DNA of 64,000 nt from Dichomitus squalens LYAD-421 SS1 (lineage: Eukaryota > Basidiomycota > Agaricomycetes > Polyporales > Polyporaceae): NCBI RefSeq assembly GCF_000275845.1, contig NW_006766888.1, positions 785,458 to 849,457 on the forward strand, in the 5' to 3' direction. The notes under the pieces were generated by a model. It made no database searches, was not told the DNA's origin, and was given only the letters and a program-made list of their open reading frames with translations. Shown here piece by piece: positions 1 to 10,150 of the stretch. The position numbers and the translations under genes are program-made. Each line of letters opens with the position of its first letter. The stretch's first letter is position 1.

Positions 1-1298
1 GAGTTCGCGCTGGCTTTGTCGAATGGTGCCGACGAGAAAACCAAGGTGATAATATACGATACATGTCCACAAGTTCCCTCGACATGTGCTCACCGTTATA
101 GTTTAGATATCGCTGCAATCTCTCATACAGGACGCTATCGAGACATTCGCGAACGCCACCTATGGCAACCTTGCGCGGAAGGCTTTTATGATCCACTTCT
201 CCAGATTGGTAGTACCTCAATCCGAGGCGTCTTCTGAGTCGGGATCACAGGATGTCCTTACGAGTACTTGGGTAAGTGGCACCCGAACATCAGTTGTGTG
301 GTCTGGCTCACATCCTGTCAGCGGGCTCTCCATGCGTTAGGAGCCACAACAAGCAAGTATGAATCGCACCCTAGTCTAGCTTCTCTTGTCCTTCTGGCAC
401 ACGATCCCTCTTATACCTTTTCGATGTCTACCTTGACTACCTTCTACCCCACCATCATCTTCTGCATCCAGTCAAATTTTTCCCTTGACGAAGTCCTCTA
501 CATTCTCATATCGTCATTGGCGCGTTTGCGCGCCGCGGTTCCTCGCCCAGAGCTCAACGCGGATCTCACAGCCCCTCTTATACACCTACTTCCCCACGTT
601 GCCAGCAATCACCAGGATCCAGATATCAGGCACTACACGTTCCGGGCCATCTCACTTGTCCTCGGATTGTCACCATCCCCTCTACGCTCCCGCTTCCTCC
701 AGGACCTCCTGAGCGACGTAGATCTACCCGCACAGATGCGCGTTGCTACGGTTGGGTTACTGAAGGAAGCGGTCCTTGAGGGGCTTACTAGCAGCGATAA
801 GAACATCTTCGCTTCCCCGCACCTCTTTACAGCCTTTGGCCCCTTGGTCCTGAGACCGCAGCCTCCAGACCTCTTTGACTCAGTCCTTCTAGACGACTTC
901 TTGGAAAGCCCAGAGGCGCTGCGGCTCGTCGAATGCCTCGGGTTCTACTACGTGCTTCTGCTCAGGGACGTGCAAAACCTGGTGCGCTCCAGCATATTCG
1001 TGGAAGCCACCATTCTCAGCTGTGCTGACCCCCCGGATAGAGTGGCGTGCGTGATGCTGACTCGCTGAACAACGTGGAAAGCTCGCTGCTGCGGCCGCTG
1101 CGCAAGCGGCTTATGGACTGGGAAAAAGGCAAGTCATTCCCTGAAAATCGCTCTAGGCGGTTTTCTGATCTAGCGCTCGTACTAGAATTAGAACAGGATA
1201 CGGAGCAGGAGCATGATCATGACGCCGCCTTGCAGCTGGATATCTTGCATATGTGGCTTGAACGCGTGCAAGACGCTATCGATAGAACTAGGACGTGA
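1..1298 (+). CDS. Glomulin/Alf4/YAP1-binding family protein, 3' part, apparent frameshift
   Basis: The coding path enters from the left edge. Exons are about 1-45, 133-271 and 322-1298; the introns start GTGATA and GTAAGT and end CAG, and the frame is kept across both. The protein is helical and HEAT-like. The stretch around 600-780 (RHYTFRAISLVLGL, then QMRVATVGLLKEAVLEGL) resembles the family that joins yeast Ybp1/Ybp2, plant Alf4 and animal glomulin. Glomulin binds the Rbx1 RING of cullin ligases and Ybp1 binds the Yap1 stress regulator; which role applies here is unknown. Near 1042 the frame must shift: one frame stops at TGA 1066-1068, while the other continues as RDADSLNNVESSLLRPL to the stop at 1298. 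One missing base explains this. The family call is from remembered pattern, not a search. Confidence 0.58.
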
Positions 1299-1976
1299 TA
1301 GTGCTATTTCTCCGCGGGATGAGGAGAGCGTATGGGCATTTTCGCAAATATGGCGAAGGTTAGGCAATGTCACGAAGTTAACATGACAGCAGGCATACTG
1401 TGCTAGCATGCAGCAAGGCTGAAGAACTACAGGCATAGGCGGCGCTATCTGACAATTTGGTGGCCTTTCCTCAACAGGACAGCTCTGATGAGTACTTGTT
1501 ACCGCCAATGATCAATTTGGTAGGTCTGATGCAACTTCTGGATCCAAATATGTGGGCGCTACGCCGCCCAGTTAGCGATAGTCCCAGTAAGTGTAGTACA
1601 TCTCTTTCGTCCTTCCGGAACGACGCAACCTGGACTCATTGTACCACAGGAAGTCCGATGAGCGTCGTTTAAGGTTTCATTTACAGCTCCGCCAGCGTGT
1701 CGAATCCGCAACCCCTCCTTCAGTTACCACAAGGGGCTCACCTTTCCCGCCCCGTATGGTGTTTCCAGCAGCGAGGGCATATGTACCTGTGAAAGGGTAT
1801 GGTGGAAATAGGGGATGACGTGAAACGAGATAACAGAGTATCTGGATGGTCATCCGCCGACGTCGAGCAGTGAGTGATTGTGTTCGCCTCGTATAAATGC
1901 GGGGACAGCCCTAGTGCATGAGCCCGGCAATATCACCTCTTCAGCGCTGCCTTTTTCACACCACGACCTGCAGACA
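1299..1976. other. Intergenic, promoter side of the next gene
   Basis: No convincing gene. Short open frames (for example 1457-1672) have no recognisable features and no splice partners. The right end holds the probable promoter of the gene starting at 1977. Confidence 0.6.
1892..1898 (+). promoter_or_regulatory. TATA-like box
   Basis: TATAAAT lies 79 bases before the ATG at 1977 that I choose for the downstream membrane protein. The position fits a short 5' leader. No further support. Confidence 0.4.
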
Positions 1977-3361
1977 ATGCCACCAACCGTTTCCGGTGAA
2001 CAAAACCTCGATCAGGTCCCACTCGAAACTGCAAATATGGTTGGGACAATTCTGGCCAATTTTACCTACGGTATGAACCCCGGAGTTCACCTGTTTGGCG
2101 CGACTCACTTTCAATCTCCTGACGCAGGGACTCAATTCGTCCTCTTTATATGGCTTGTGCGACTCCACTTCTTTCCTTATCCCTCCAGAATGGGTGGGAT
2201 CCCGCCTACGCCGCACTTGGGCTTGTTGGCATATGCCACTGTACTCTTCCTGCTTGCAACCGTCGGGTATTGCCTCCAGACTTGGCTCAACCACAGAGCG
2301 TTCATCATCCACCGAAATGCTGATGGGGGCCCATACACGTACATTCTGTCTACTTCGAGGGATGCCCCAAGTCTCGCTACGGTAGCAATGTAAGCACTCG
2401 CACATATATGCGACACTTCGTAGCTGACACAAGTTTCAGTTACGTGGTCCTCAATTGGTGTGCGGATGGCATGCTGGTACGTATCCACACGTAACGTGTC
2501 GTCTTTCATCTAATTGAGCACTCTTTCAGCTGTATCGCTTTTGCTGCATCTTCTCGTCCTCGATATGGGCGAATCTCATGAGTGCCGCGATGTTGGTTTC
2601 TCTGATCGGTATGTCTTCGCGAATTTCTTGACCTGCTCAAGCTTTATGACGCATTCCCTAGTCGTCGGATCCCTCTGCGTTCCCAACATCAGCCAACTTG
2701 TGGACAACCTATGGACCAATACGACCACAATTCCTTCTCTGGCTTATCTGACCTTGTCGCTGTCCATCAACGTCGTTCTCTCTGTCGCGATCATTGTCCG
2801 ACTGTGCCTGTATAGGCGTCAGACTTTCAGCAGCCGCGTTGCTCACATGTACGATTCTGTCGTCACCATGATCATAGAAAGTGCACTACCCTATGGGATC
2901 GTCGCTCTCTTGACCATTGTGGCGTGTGGAACAAGCACCCCGATGCAGAACGCGCTATTACCAATGTTAGGCCAGTTGCAGGTCAGTGTACATCATGTCA
3001 GCCTCGAGTTCGACCCAGGCACTAATGAGTCTGGCTATAGGCTATACCTCCGCTAGTGATCATGATCCGCGTGAAGGATTATCGAATCTCACGGGACCTA
3101 GCCTTTACTTCCACGACCATACAGTTCGCCTCACCTACTGCGACCTACGAAAGGCCCTCATTGGATGACAAAGGAAGTCTTCCTCCTTATCCCAGGTCAT
3201 GCTTAGTGTCGTCACGATCGTCGGTGACGAGCCAAAAGAGACCATGGGACTTGACATCCGAGTCTTCCAGTCATCGTCTCTCCGATTTCCAGCCGGATTT
3301 CCCGAGACCAGTCTGCCCTAGTTGCGGGCTGGACATGGCCATCGGGGAAGATAAGAGGTGA
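1977..3361 (+). CDS. Seven-helix membrane protein of an Agaricomycete-specific family
   Basis: About six exons starting MPPTVSGEQN. Introns at about 2062-2126, 2391-2439, 2474-2528, 2610-2660 and 2982-3041 have GT and AG ends, and joining them gives one open frame. Hydrophobic segments follow one another: LLAYATVLFLLATVGYCL, YVVLNWCADGMLLYR, a segment ending SAAMLVSL, a long one around INVVLSVAIIVRLCLYRR, then ESALPYGIVALLTIVACG and IPPLVIMIRV. The order Y-V-x-x-N-W-x-x-D-G-x-L-L-x-R, then R-x-L-L-Y-R-R, then the P-x-Q-N-x-L-P-x-L-G-Q-x-Q turn is typical of a widespread Agaricomycete family with no known function. The C-terminal tail from about 3056 is hydrophilic, rich in Ser, Arg and Pro, and would be cytoplasmic. 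It may be a receptor-like protein, but no ligand or partner can be read from the sequence. Confidence 0.72.
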
Positions 3362-3867
3362 AGATGGAAACCCACGACCTCTCGTATCCTCAAGCCCGCG
3401 GTCTCTCGACCCCGCTTAGATCCAAGAAGGCTGCGTCGACCTGCGTCTTCCTTTCGGGTGTACCCAACCGCCGCAAACACGCAAACCTCTTCATCATACC
3501 CACGTCGCGCGGCACACCTGGCACTGCACAGAGTTACAGAGGAAGGCGTTCAATTCCCCAACTGCGGAAAGGAACGGATTGGATGCGAGATATTCGCTAA
3601 ATCCGCAGATATTGAGTGCACCTATAGAGGGTTTGTAGAGGGTTGGGCTGGAATCGCATTGTCGTTTGGATAGATTCTTAGTCACGTCCTGTATAGAATC
3701 CCACAAGTCCCCCAGAGATCAACATGTCGATCTAAGGCCTGCAGATTGAAGTGCCCGTTCGCCCAGTGCGGTCCAATGGGATCCGGACGGCTGTGTGCTG
3801 TGGAGAAGGCAGTCTGATACACTGGGTTCGGATGACGTACCCACAGAGCCAGACATGTGCTCGGCTG

Positions 3868-4890
3868 GGTCAGACCCGGGTCAGACCCCTCCTTGACCCA
3901 GGTCAGACCCCTTGGGGTCAGACCCTGGGTCAAGCCAAGGCGACATCAACGTCGGAGCTTCCGGGCACATGAACCGCCGGGTCGGCCGGCCGTCCGCCAC
4001 TCGCTGCTCGCTGCTCGAGCTCGGGCTCGCCTTCAGCGGCCACGAACCCGCCTTCTAATTGCCAAGTTCTTGCCAGTTCCAATTTTTCTTTTAAACTGTC
4101 CAATGTCTCGGCCATCCATAAGCGGGGGAGTGAAACCGATGGCCTTCAGGAACGCTGCGAGAGACTTGCCACAATGGAGATGGATGCCGACCCAGAGGAG
4201 CGTGTCTGGGAAACACCTCCAAAACCAGCGAGAACTCANNNNNNNNNNNNNNNNNNNNNNNNNNNNNNNNNNNNNNNNNNNNNNNNNNNNNNNNNNNNNN
4301 NNNNNNNNNNNNNNNNNNNNNNNNNNNNNNNNNNNNNNNNNNNNNNNNNNNNNNNNNNNNNNNNNNNNNNNNNNNNNNNNNNNNNNNNNNNNNNNNNNNN
4401 NNNNNNNNNNNNNNNNNNNNNNNNNNNNNNNNNNNNNNNNNNNNNNNNNNNNNNNNNNNNNNNNNNNNNNNNNNNNNNNNNNNNNNTTCTTTTAAACTGT
4501 CCAATGTCTCGGCCATCCATAAGCGGGGGAGTGAAACCGATGGCCTTCAGGAACGCTGCGAGAGACTTGCCACAATGGAGATGGATGCCGACCCAGAGGA
4601 GCGTGTCTGGGAAACACCTCCAAAACCAGCGAGAACTCAGAGAGGTGCAAGGTGTAGCATAGTTAGCATATCCCGTCGTCATCGTGGCATCTGAGTCTTC
4701 ATCTGCCTTCGCTCGAGGTGGGCAATTTCACCCTGCAACTTGAAGGCGCCCTGCCCGCGCTCCCGGTAGTACGCGGTCGACTATTCTACGCGAGGGCCGA
4801 CCATGCATCACGTGTTGACCCCTCGAAAAGGTCAGACCCGGGTCAGACCCCAAGTCAGACCCCGGGGTCAAGCCGAGAGGGTCAAGGGGT
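3868..4890. repeat. Two clusters of GGTCAGACC motifs flanking an unknown segment
   Basis: GGTCAGACC or GTCAGACC occurs at 3868, 3879, 3901 and 3916, and again at 4830, 4841 and 4854. Runs of TTGACCC and GGGTCAA are mixed in, so each cluster can fold on itself. Both clusters include the 20-mer GGTCAGACCCGGGTCAGACC in the same orientation. Clustered short motifs near both ends are known as subterminal repeats in some DNA transposons (hAT-like), but I see no transposase, no clear terminal inverted repeat and no target duplication. The function is unknown. Confidence 0.5.
4086..4639. repeat. 153-bp direct repeat flanking an N gap (4239-4486)
   Basis: Bases 4086-4238 and 4487-4639 are identical as far as I can read, and the 248 N lie exactly between them. 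This is the usual sign of two contigs that overlap but were scaffolded instead of merged. The true locus may hold one copy and no gap. Confidence 0.8.
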
Positions 4891-5217
4891 CGAGTCTTGA
4901 CCCGCACACCTCTGCACAGAGCACCACCCAACGCGAACGACAAAGCGCCCTTTTCGAGTAGCGGTGGGAGGGGAGCTCGGCTTCGCCTCGTCGAGAAAGT
5001 AAAGCCAGCCCAGCTTCGCGCTCCAGACCGTGTATTTGACTCTTGGCCTCAGGGCTCAACTCGCTGACAACACTTAGTTTGCCAGTATTCTCGGAATGCG
5101 GGATACGGATACAGTATACAGACTGTTCTATACTTCTGTTAACTTGTACGCCTGTTCTTGTCATCTCCGGGCCCCGTTAATCACCAAGAAAGACTATCCA
5201 CGACAAACAGCCCAATT

Positions 5218-7208
5218 TTATACTAGCGGCCTGAACCTCAACTCTAAGTACCTCAGCGGAACGTAGAACAGCCCCGCAGACGCGAAGGCGAGCTCAAATC
5301 CAATGTCGCCCGTCCGTTGCGCGATCGGCCCGACGAACCACACCTGGTCCATCGACGGGATGATGAGCGCGCACGAGAGCAGGCACGCGCCTAGCGCAGC
5401 GAGCCCCGTCGGCAGCCGGCGCCAGTCGTTCCAGTAGTGGAGGTCGTACGAGGCGAAGTCGCCCCGCCGGATGAGGAGGTGCTCGACGAGGACGACGGCG
5501 CCGAACGCGCTCGCCCAATAGCCGATGAGCCCGAGGAAGTTGGTGAGCGTGTCGTAGAACTTGTGCGCGCCGACTATCGAGATGGGGATAAGGCTGAGTT
5601 TTGAAGCGTCAGATCAGAAGCGTCAGCGTGCGAATCATGGGGCGTGCCAGAGATAAGGACGTACATGGCCGTGGCAAGGATGGAGAACATGTATCGGGGA
5701 ATGACAGCGAGCGGGGGGATGAAGACCTGGAAGCTCAGGCTGAAAGAGTAGAACGTCGGCGCGATGTTTGCTGTAACACTCAGAGCCATGAGCACGGTAA
5801 GGAACTTTCCGAAGTTGCCCGTCGGTTGGAGCATGGCTTCGATAAGGCCGCCAACATTGCCGTTTGCGTAGCCCTCGTTCCAGGCGGGGACGGAGGGAGC
5901 AGATAGGACCACTGCTGCTCCGAGACATTGCAGGAGGATCTGTGGAGATATGTTGAGATGGGTTGGGCTGCAGGAGAATAGACGTGACATACGATAGGGA
6001 TATTGAATCCGAGATAAGAATACAAGAATATTGTCCAACTGTCGCGCATCAGGTCAGCTCCACTTCTGAAGGAATGGCGGGTGCGGCGCGTACCTGGGCA
6101 CAGAAGGCGTATAATATATAGTGAAGTCGGAGCCAAGAGAGGCATACGTGATCACGAAACCAGCAATCGTCCCGGCAAATGAAAGAATGGCCTGAGCGGT
6201 TGCAGGCTCAGCAGGAGGCGGATTGCGGATGTGCTTGCCGCCGACGCCGAGAGCGACAAGGTATACGACCAGGACTGGCACCCATGCAAGCCGTTCGTAC
6301 CAGTTGAGGACTCGATAGCCGCAGAAAGAAACCTGTCCGACACGTTCAACTGACGACACGATCTCATATAGAGTATGGTCTTACCAATAAAGATATGACA
6401 GCAACGACGACAATTCCGACGCTTCAGGATGAATTAGTCCGGACCCTCTCGGGATTGACATATTAGGGTGCGCACCTCCAGCTTAGGCGACCATCGGTGA
6501 TGCTGGCTAATGTCTGGCCGCCGAGGATACAGTTAAGGATACAGAAGCCCATCATAGAACAACAGTTGAATACACTCGGGACGATGACACCGAAGTACCT
6601 GCAGGCTTGGCGTCAATGAATGCCTCGTCGTAGGAAGCAAGGAGGCGTACCCAAAGCTGTAACGAGCTTGACACATCTGGCGTAATCCCAGTTTTGGACC
6701 CCATGTTGATCTGACAGAACGATTAAGTCGTTGATCTGACATTGACGATACCAACTCACAGATAGGCTGGGAGAGCGCTGCACAAGAGATTGAAAAACAG
6801 TATCACTAGACACGAGTCTCGGAGACCCAGACCGAAGATTACAGGCCCCAGGGTGCCTGCTGAAAACCTACAACAACGATGTCAGCCCCTCGTTGAGAAG
6901 TGCGAGGCGGAGGGACGCACGATAAGATATTGAAGTTGGCAGACAACCAGATGAAGAAAATTTTGCTATACTGGGTGTCTATACGTTCACGCTCGGCTAC
7001 CGGGGTGATACCTTTGGGACGACATTAGTATATACGAGCTAAAGAGGCGTATATTCAATGACGTACCTCTTGTTTCCAGTCCCCATTGCAAAGCCCTCCG
7101 CGTCCACCGGTGCGAATAGTGCCAATCACGTTGTGCGTAGGTGTAGTCGTGTACTGAAGAACTATCCTTCTCTACGTCCGCGACCGGAAACTTATGATCG
7201 TCGGCCAT
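5218..7208 (-). CDS. Purine-cytosine permease, NCS1 nucleobase:cation symporter
   Basis: Plasma-membrane proton symporter for cytosine and purines, like yeast Fcy2. The start MADDHKFPVADVEKD at 7208 gives a hydrophilic N-terminus, followed by about 12 hydrophobic segments in many exons. Recognisable parts: FFIWLSANFNILSFSAGTLG (helix 1), WGPKLGLRQMCQARYSFG (NCS1 signature near helix 3), FAGTIAGFVITYASLGSDFT, the segment GGLIEAMLQPTGNFGKFLTV, and IVGAHKFYDTLTNFLGLIGY before the last helices. The stop TAA is at 5218-5220. The predicted length of about 500 residues is normal for the family. Substrate choice within the group (cytosine, adenine, hypoxanthine) cannot be read. The gene stands alone. 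Confidence 0.9.
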
Positions 7209-7857
7209 CCGGTAAATCGGACTGTGGCAAAGTTGTCCGGATGGGAGGATGAGCGACTTGAGTCAGGGAAGCTGAGGAGTACATATCAGACGCGGACGAA
7301 TGGATAAACTCAGCCGGGGCTCCGCGGCGGAACGCAATCTCGAAAGGGCACGCACCTGTCTAATGTGAGACCTGAGCTCAAACGCCCTACTCCGCGGTCA
7401 GTACGGGAAGAAAGAGTGCATCGAGTCATGGTGAACAGGGAGGCAAAAAGTAGGATGAGGGAGACGAGCGGGAGAAGAGTTGTTGCGGGATATGGCATCA
7501 ATCGACACTGGGACTGCATCTCCCGCACTGGCAGATCCTGATCGGGAAGCGCTAATCTCAAAGTAGCGGTACGTACTTACAACCTAACAGGTTGGTAGAA
7601 CGAGCAGGCTTCGACACATAACATAGCGTACATGGCACAAATGTGTACGACATGGTCTGATGAGGCTGGTGGAAGAAGGCAGGGATGTAGCAGCAATACT
7701 CGCCAGCTAAGTACATAACTCGCTATAATGACCGAGAATGGCAGGTGTGTCCCACGGGTGCAAGTACGCGCGCCTGGCTCGGACGAGCGTCGACCACTCA
7801 ACGTCCCGCTCACTAGCAGCGTTGGCGACCTCACTATCCTTGCTAAACGTTATAACG
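7209..7857. other. Divergent promoter region
   Basis: About 650 bases between the start codons of the permease (leftward) and the Mob protein (rightward). No gene recognised; it should hold the promoters of both. An in-frame ATG at 7738 upstream of the Mob start is possible, but I prefer 7858. Confidence 0.5.
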
Positions 7858-9722
7858 ATGACGGTCGTCATCCAACGTCCGCTCAAAGGCTCTCGTATCT
7901 CTTCCTTTTATCCAGTCAAGTCATTACCTCCCCTCTCTGCCCTCGACAGCGCCTTCCAGCTGCAGGAGTACATCTCCCTCCTCATTCGCCTTGATGTGCA
8001 TGACGTAGACCGGATCGTCTCTATACCGGGGAGAAGCGCAAACGACAGCCAAGACGGGGGAGATGGAAAGGAGGAAAAGGACGGCGAGAGGGATGGTAGC
8101 GCGGGCGTGAACGTTGACGAGGCATGTTGGGTGTATGAACAACTCCGGTAAGTATCCTGATACTTCGCGTATGCGACCACTTACTAACGCGAGAATCGTC
8201 AGACGACTGGCCCAAGACCTCTCTCACCCTCTCATAACCATGCTTCAGCAAGAATGCACGCGAAGTACCTGCCCCGAGATGAAAGCTGGGGAGTGGTTGT
8301 ACTTGTGTGTTGCCCACGGGAACGAGGGCGCCATGGAGGTACGCAGATGGCTTCTGCATCACAGACGTTTTATTGATATACTCAGCACGGCCTGTAGCAA
8401 TGTTGTGCCATAGACTACATCCTGCACACCCTAGACAGCGCAACCGCGCTCCTCAACTCCCCCCGCGCCTTCCCCTCTCGGTACGTCTCCCCATCCATCC
8501 CCATGCGCCATCCTAACCACAGCGCCCTCCCAGCCTCTCCGTCCCCCCCTCGTCTCACCGTCACTTCTCCTCCCTCGCCCGCCGCCTCGGCCGCATCTTC
8601 GCCCATGCCTACTTCCACCATCGCGAAGCGTTCGAGCAGGCCGAGGCCGAGTCCTCCCTCTACGCCCGCTTCCTCGCGCTCACCTCCAAGTTCGACCTCG
8701 TCCCCGCCGAGTTCCTCGTCATCCCGCCCCGCCTCTCCGCCATGGGCGACGACGGCCGCCCCGACCACGTCGAGCCCCCGCGCCTCCTCGGCGCCTCCCT
8801 CGACCCCCGCCGCGACCTCTCCGCCGGGGCGCACGGGGACCCCAACGAGTGGTCGCTGTCGGACAGGCACGTGGGCAGGGAGAGGCTGGACGACCGGTCG
8901 TCGCCTGCCCCCCCCAGCGCGCGGCGGAACGAGAGCCCGCGCAAGTTCGGGCGGAACAGGACGGACACGATGGTGTACAGCGAGGCGTTCAGCGTCGCGG
9001 AGGAGCTCGCGAAGGGAGACCTGTCCGAGGTCGACATCGACAGGGAGATAGAGGCCGAGCGGGCGGCGGCCGCGGTCGGGGCTGATATCCCGACGTCCGC
9101 CGCTGCTGACGTTGCGACGACGGCCTCGCCCGTGGATGAGAGCTCTCCACATGGGCCGGAGGAACAGGAGGAGGAACGCGAGGAAGAGGCTAGCCAGGCG
9201 GACGTCGAGGCGCCTGTAGAGAAGGCGGAGCCTGAGCACCAAAACGAGGCCGCAGAGGAGCCGTCTTCGCAAACGGAGGAGCCGGGCGCCCCTCAAACCG
9301 CTGATCCGGCGCAGGCTCAGTCTGCTCTTGGAGAGGAGGAAGCCACCGAGGAAACTCATGCACAAGAGAGTGCCTCGGGGGAGGCGCACGAGGAGCCTCA
9401 GCCTCAAACGGAGGAATCTGCTAGCGCACCAGCCGCCGAGGCAACGGCTGCCGAAGCAGAGCCCACTGGAGCAACTTCCGCAGAGCATGAGGAGGAGGAA
9501 GAGGAGGAGGAAGAGGCTGAAGAGGAAGATAGTGGCGAAGAAGAGGAAGAGTCTTCGGACGAGGAGTCTGACGTATCGTCCACGGTTGTGGGCGTCGTCA
9601 ATGAAAAGCCTGCCTCTGCTCCCGAGGCTGAGACCGCGCAAAAGGAGGAAGGAAAGGAGGGTGAGGAGACCAAGACGGAGAAGGCGTCTCCAGCGGAGGG
9701 CGAAAGGACGGAGGAACCATAA
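7858..9722 (+). CDS. Mob1/phocein-domain protein (Mob4/Mob3 type) with long acidic tail
   Basis: Likely subunit of the STRIPAK complex (PP2A phosphatase, striatin and germinal-centre kinases), by family knowledge of phocein/Mob4 and fungal Mob3. Exons are about 7858-8147, 8203-8332, 8398-8480 and 8531-9722. The first intron has a perfect TACTAAC branch site. Mob hallmarks in order: ISSFYPVKSLPPL, the Cys pair in ECTRSTCPEM, GEWLYLCVAHG, CCAIDYILHTLD, FPSRLSVPPSSHRHF and RIFAHAYFHHREAF, whose His residues complete the zinc site. The domain ends near residue 250. A disordered tail of about 300 residues follows, extremely rich in Glu (codons around 9130-9720, including runs of Glu at 9490-9550). 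Human Mob4 lacks such a tail. Third-codon positions are strongly G/C. The stop is TAA at 9720-9722. Confidence 0.85.
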
Positions 9723-10150
9723 TGACCCCATAGCGCGATGACTAGGGATTGCCACGACGCGCTGTACGATTTGCGCTGGCCGCGGAGGCTACAAGCTTCA
9801 TAGTTGCACGCGTTTACATTGATACCCCCTTCACAATTTGTTGAATTACGTGACTTTAGGTCACGATGAACGACGTCTTTCAGCTTGAGATCCTCATTGT
9901 TGGTGGAAGTACCGAGTAGCACACCCTGGACGATCAATCTGCGGGCGATTTCGCATCCTGACGCACAACTTGAGTGACACGATAGAGATCAGAGCGATGG
10001 CAACATGAACGATGTGAGAGCTATGTACAGGGACTATAACAGACAGCAAAAGCGAAGAAAGCAATACAACAACGATGTAGAGGAGACTCCAAGAAGCACC
10101 GAAATACACGAGGATAGATGTTCACAACAAATGGCAGACGAGAAATCTAA
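9723..10150. other. Convergent 3' intergenic region
   Basis: Between the ends of two converging genes; AT-richer than the flanks and probably 3' UTR on both sides. No gene seen. Confidence 0.55.

Larger units (their letters stand above)
3362..5217. other. Gene-free repeat zone
   Basis: No gene recognised. It contains two clusters of the GGTCAGACC motif, a gap of N, and a direct duplication flanking the gap (separate entries). Short open frames on both strands are not conserved in appearance. A small unknown transposable element may lie here. Confidence 0.55.

Noticed and set aside
8415..9755. 446-codon open frame on the minus strand
   Set aside because: It lies antisense to the Mob4-type gene and exists because the GC-rich, Glu-rich codons opposite give Leu/Ser codons without stops. 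Its Leu/Arg repeats are compositional, and the sense strand has a clear conserved domain.
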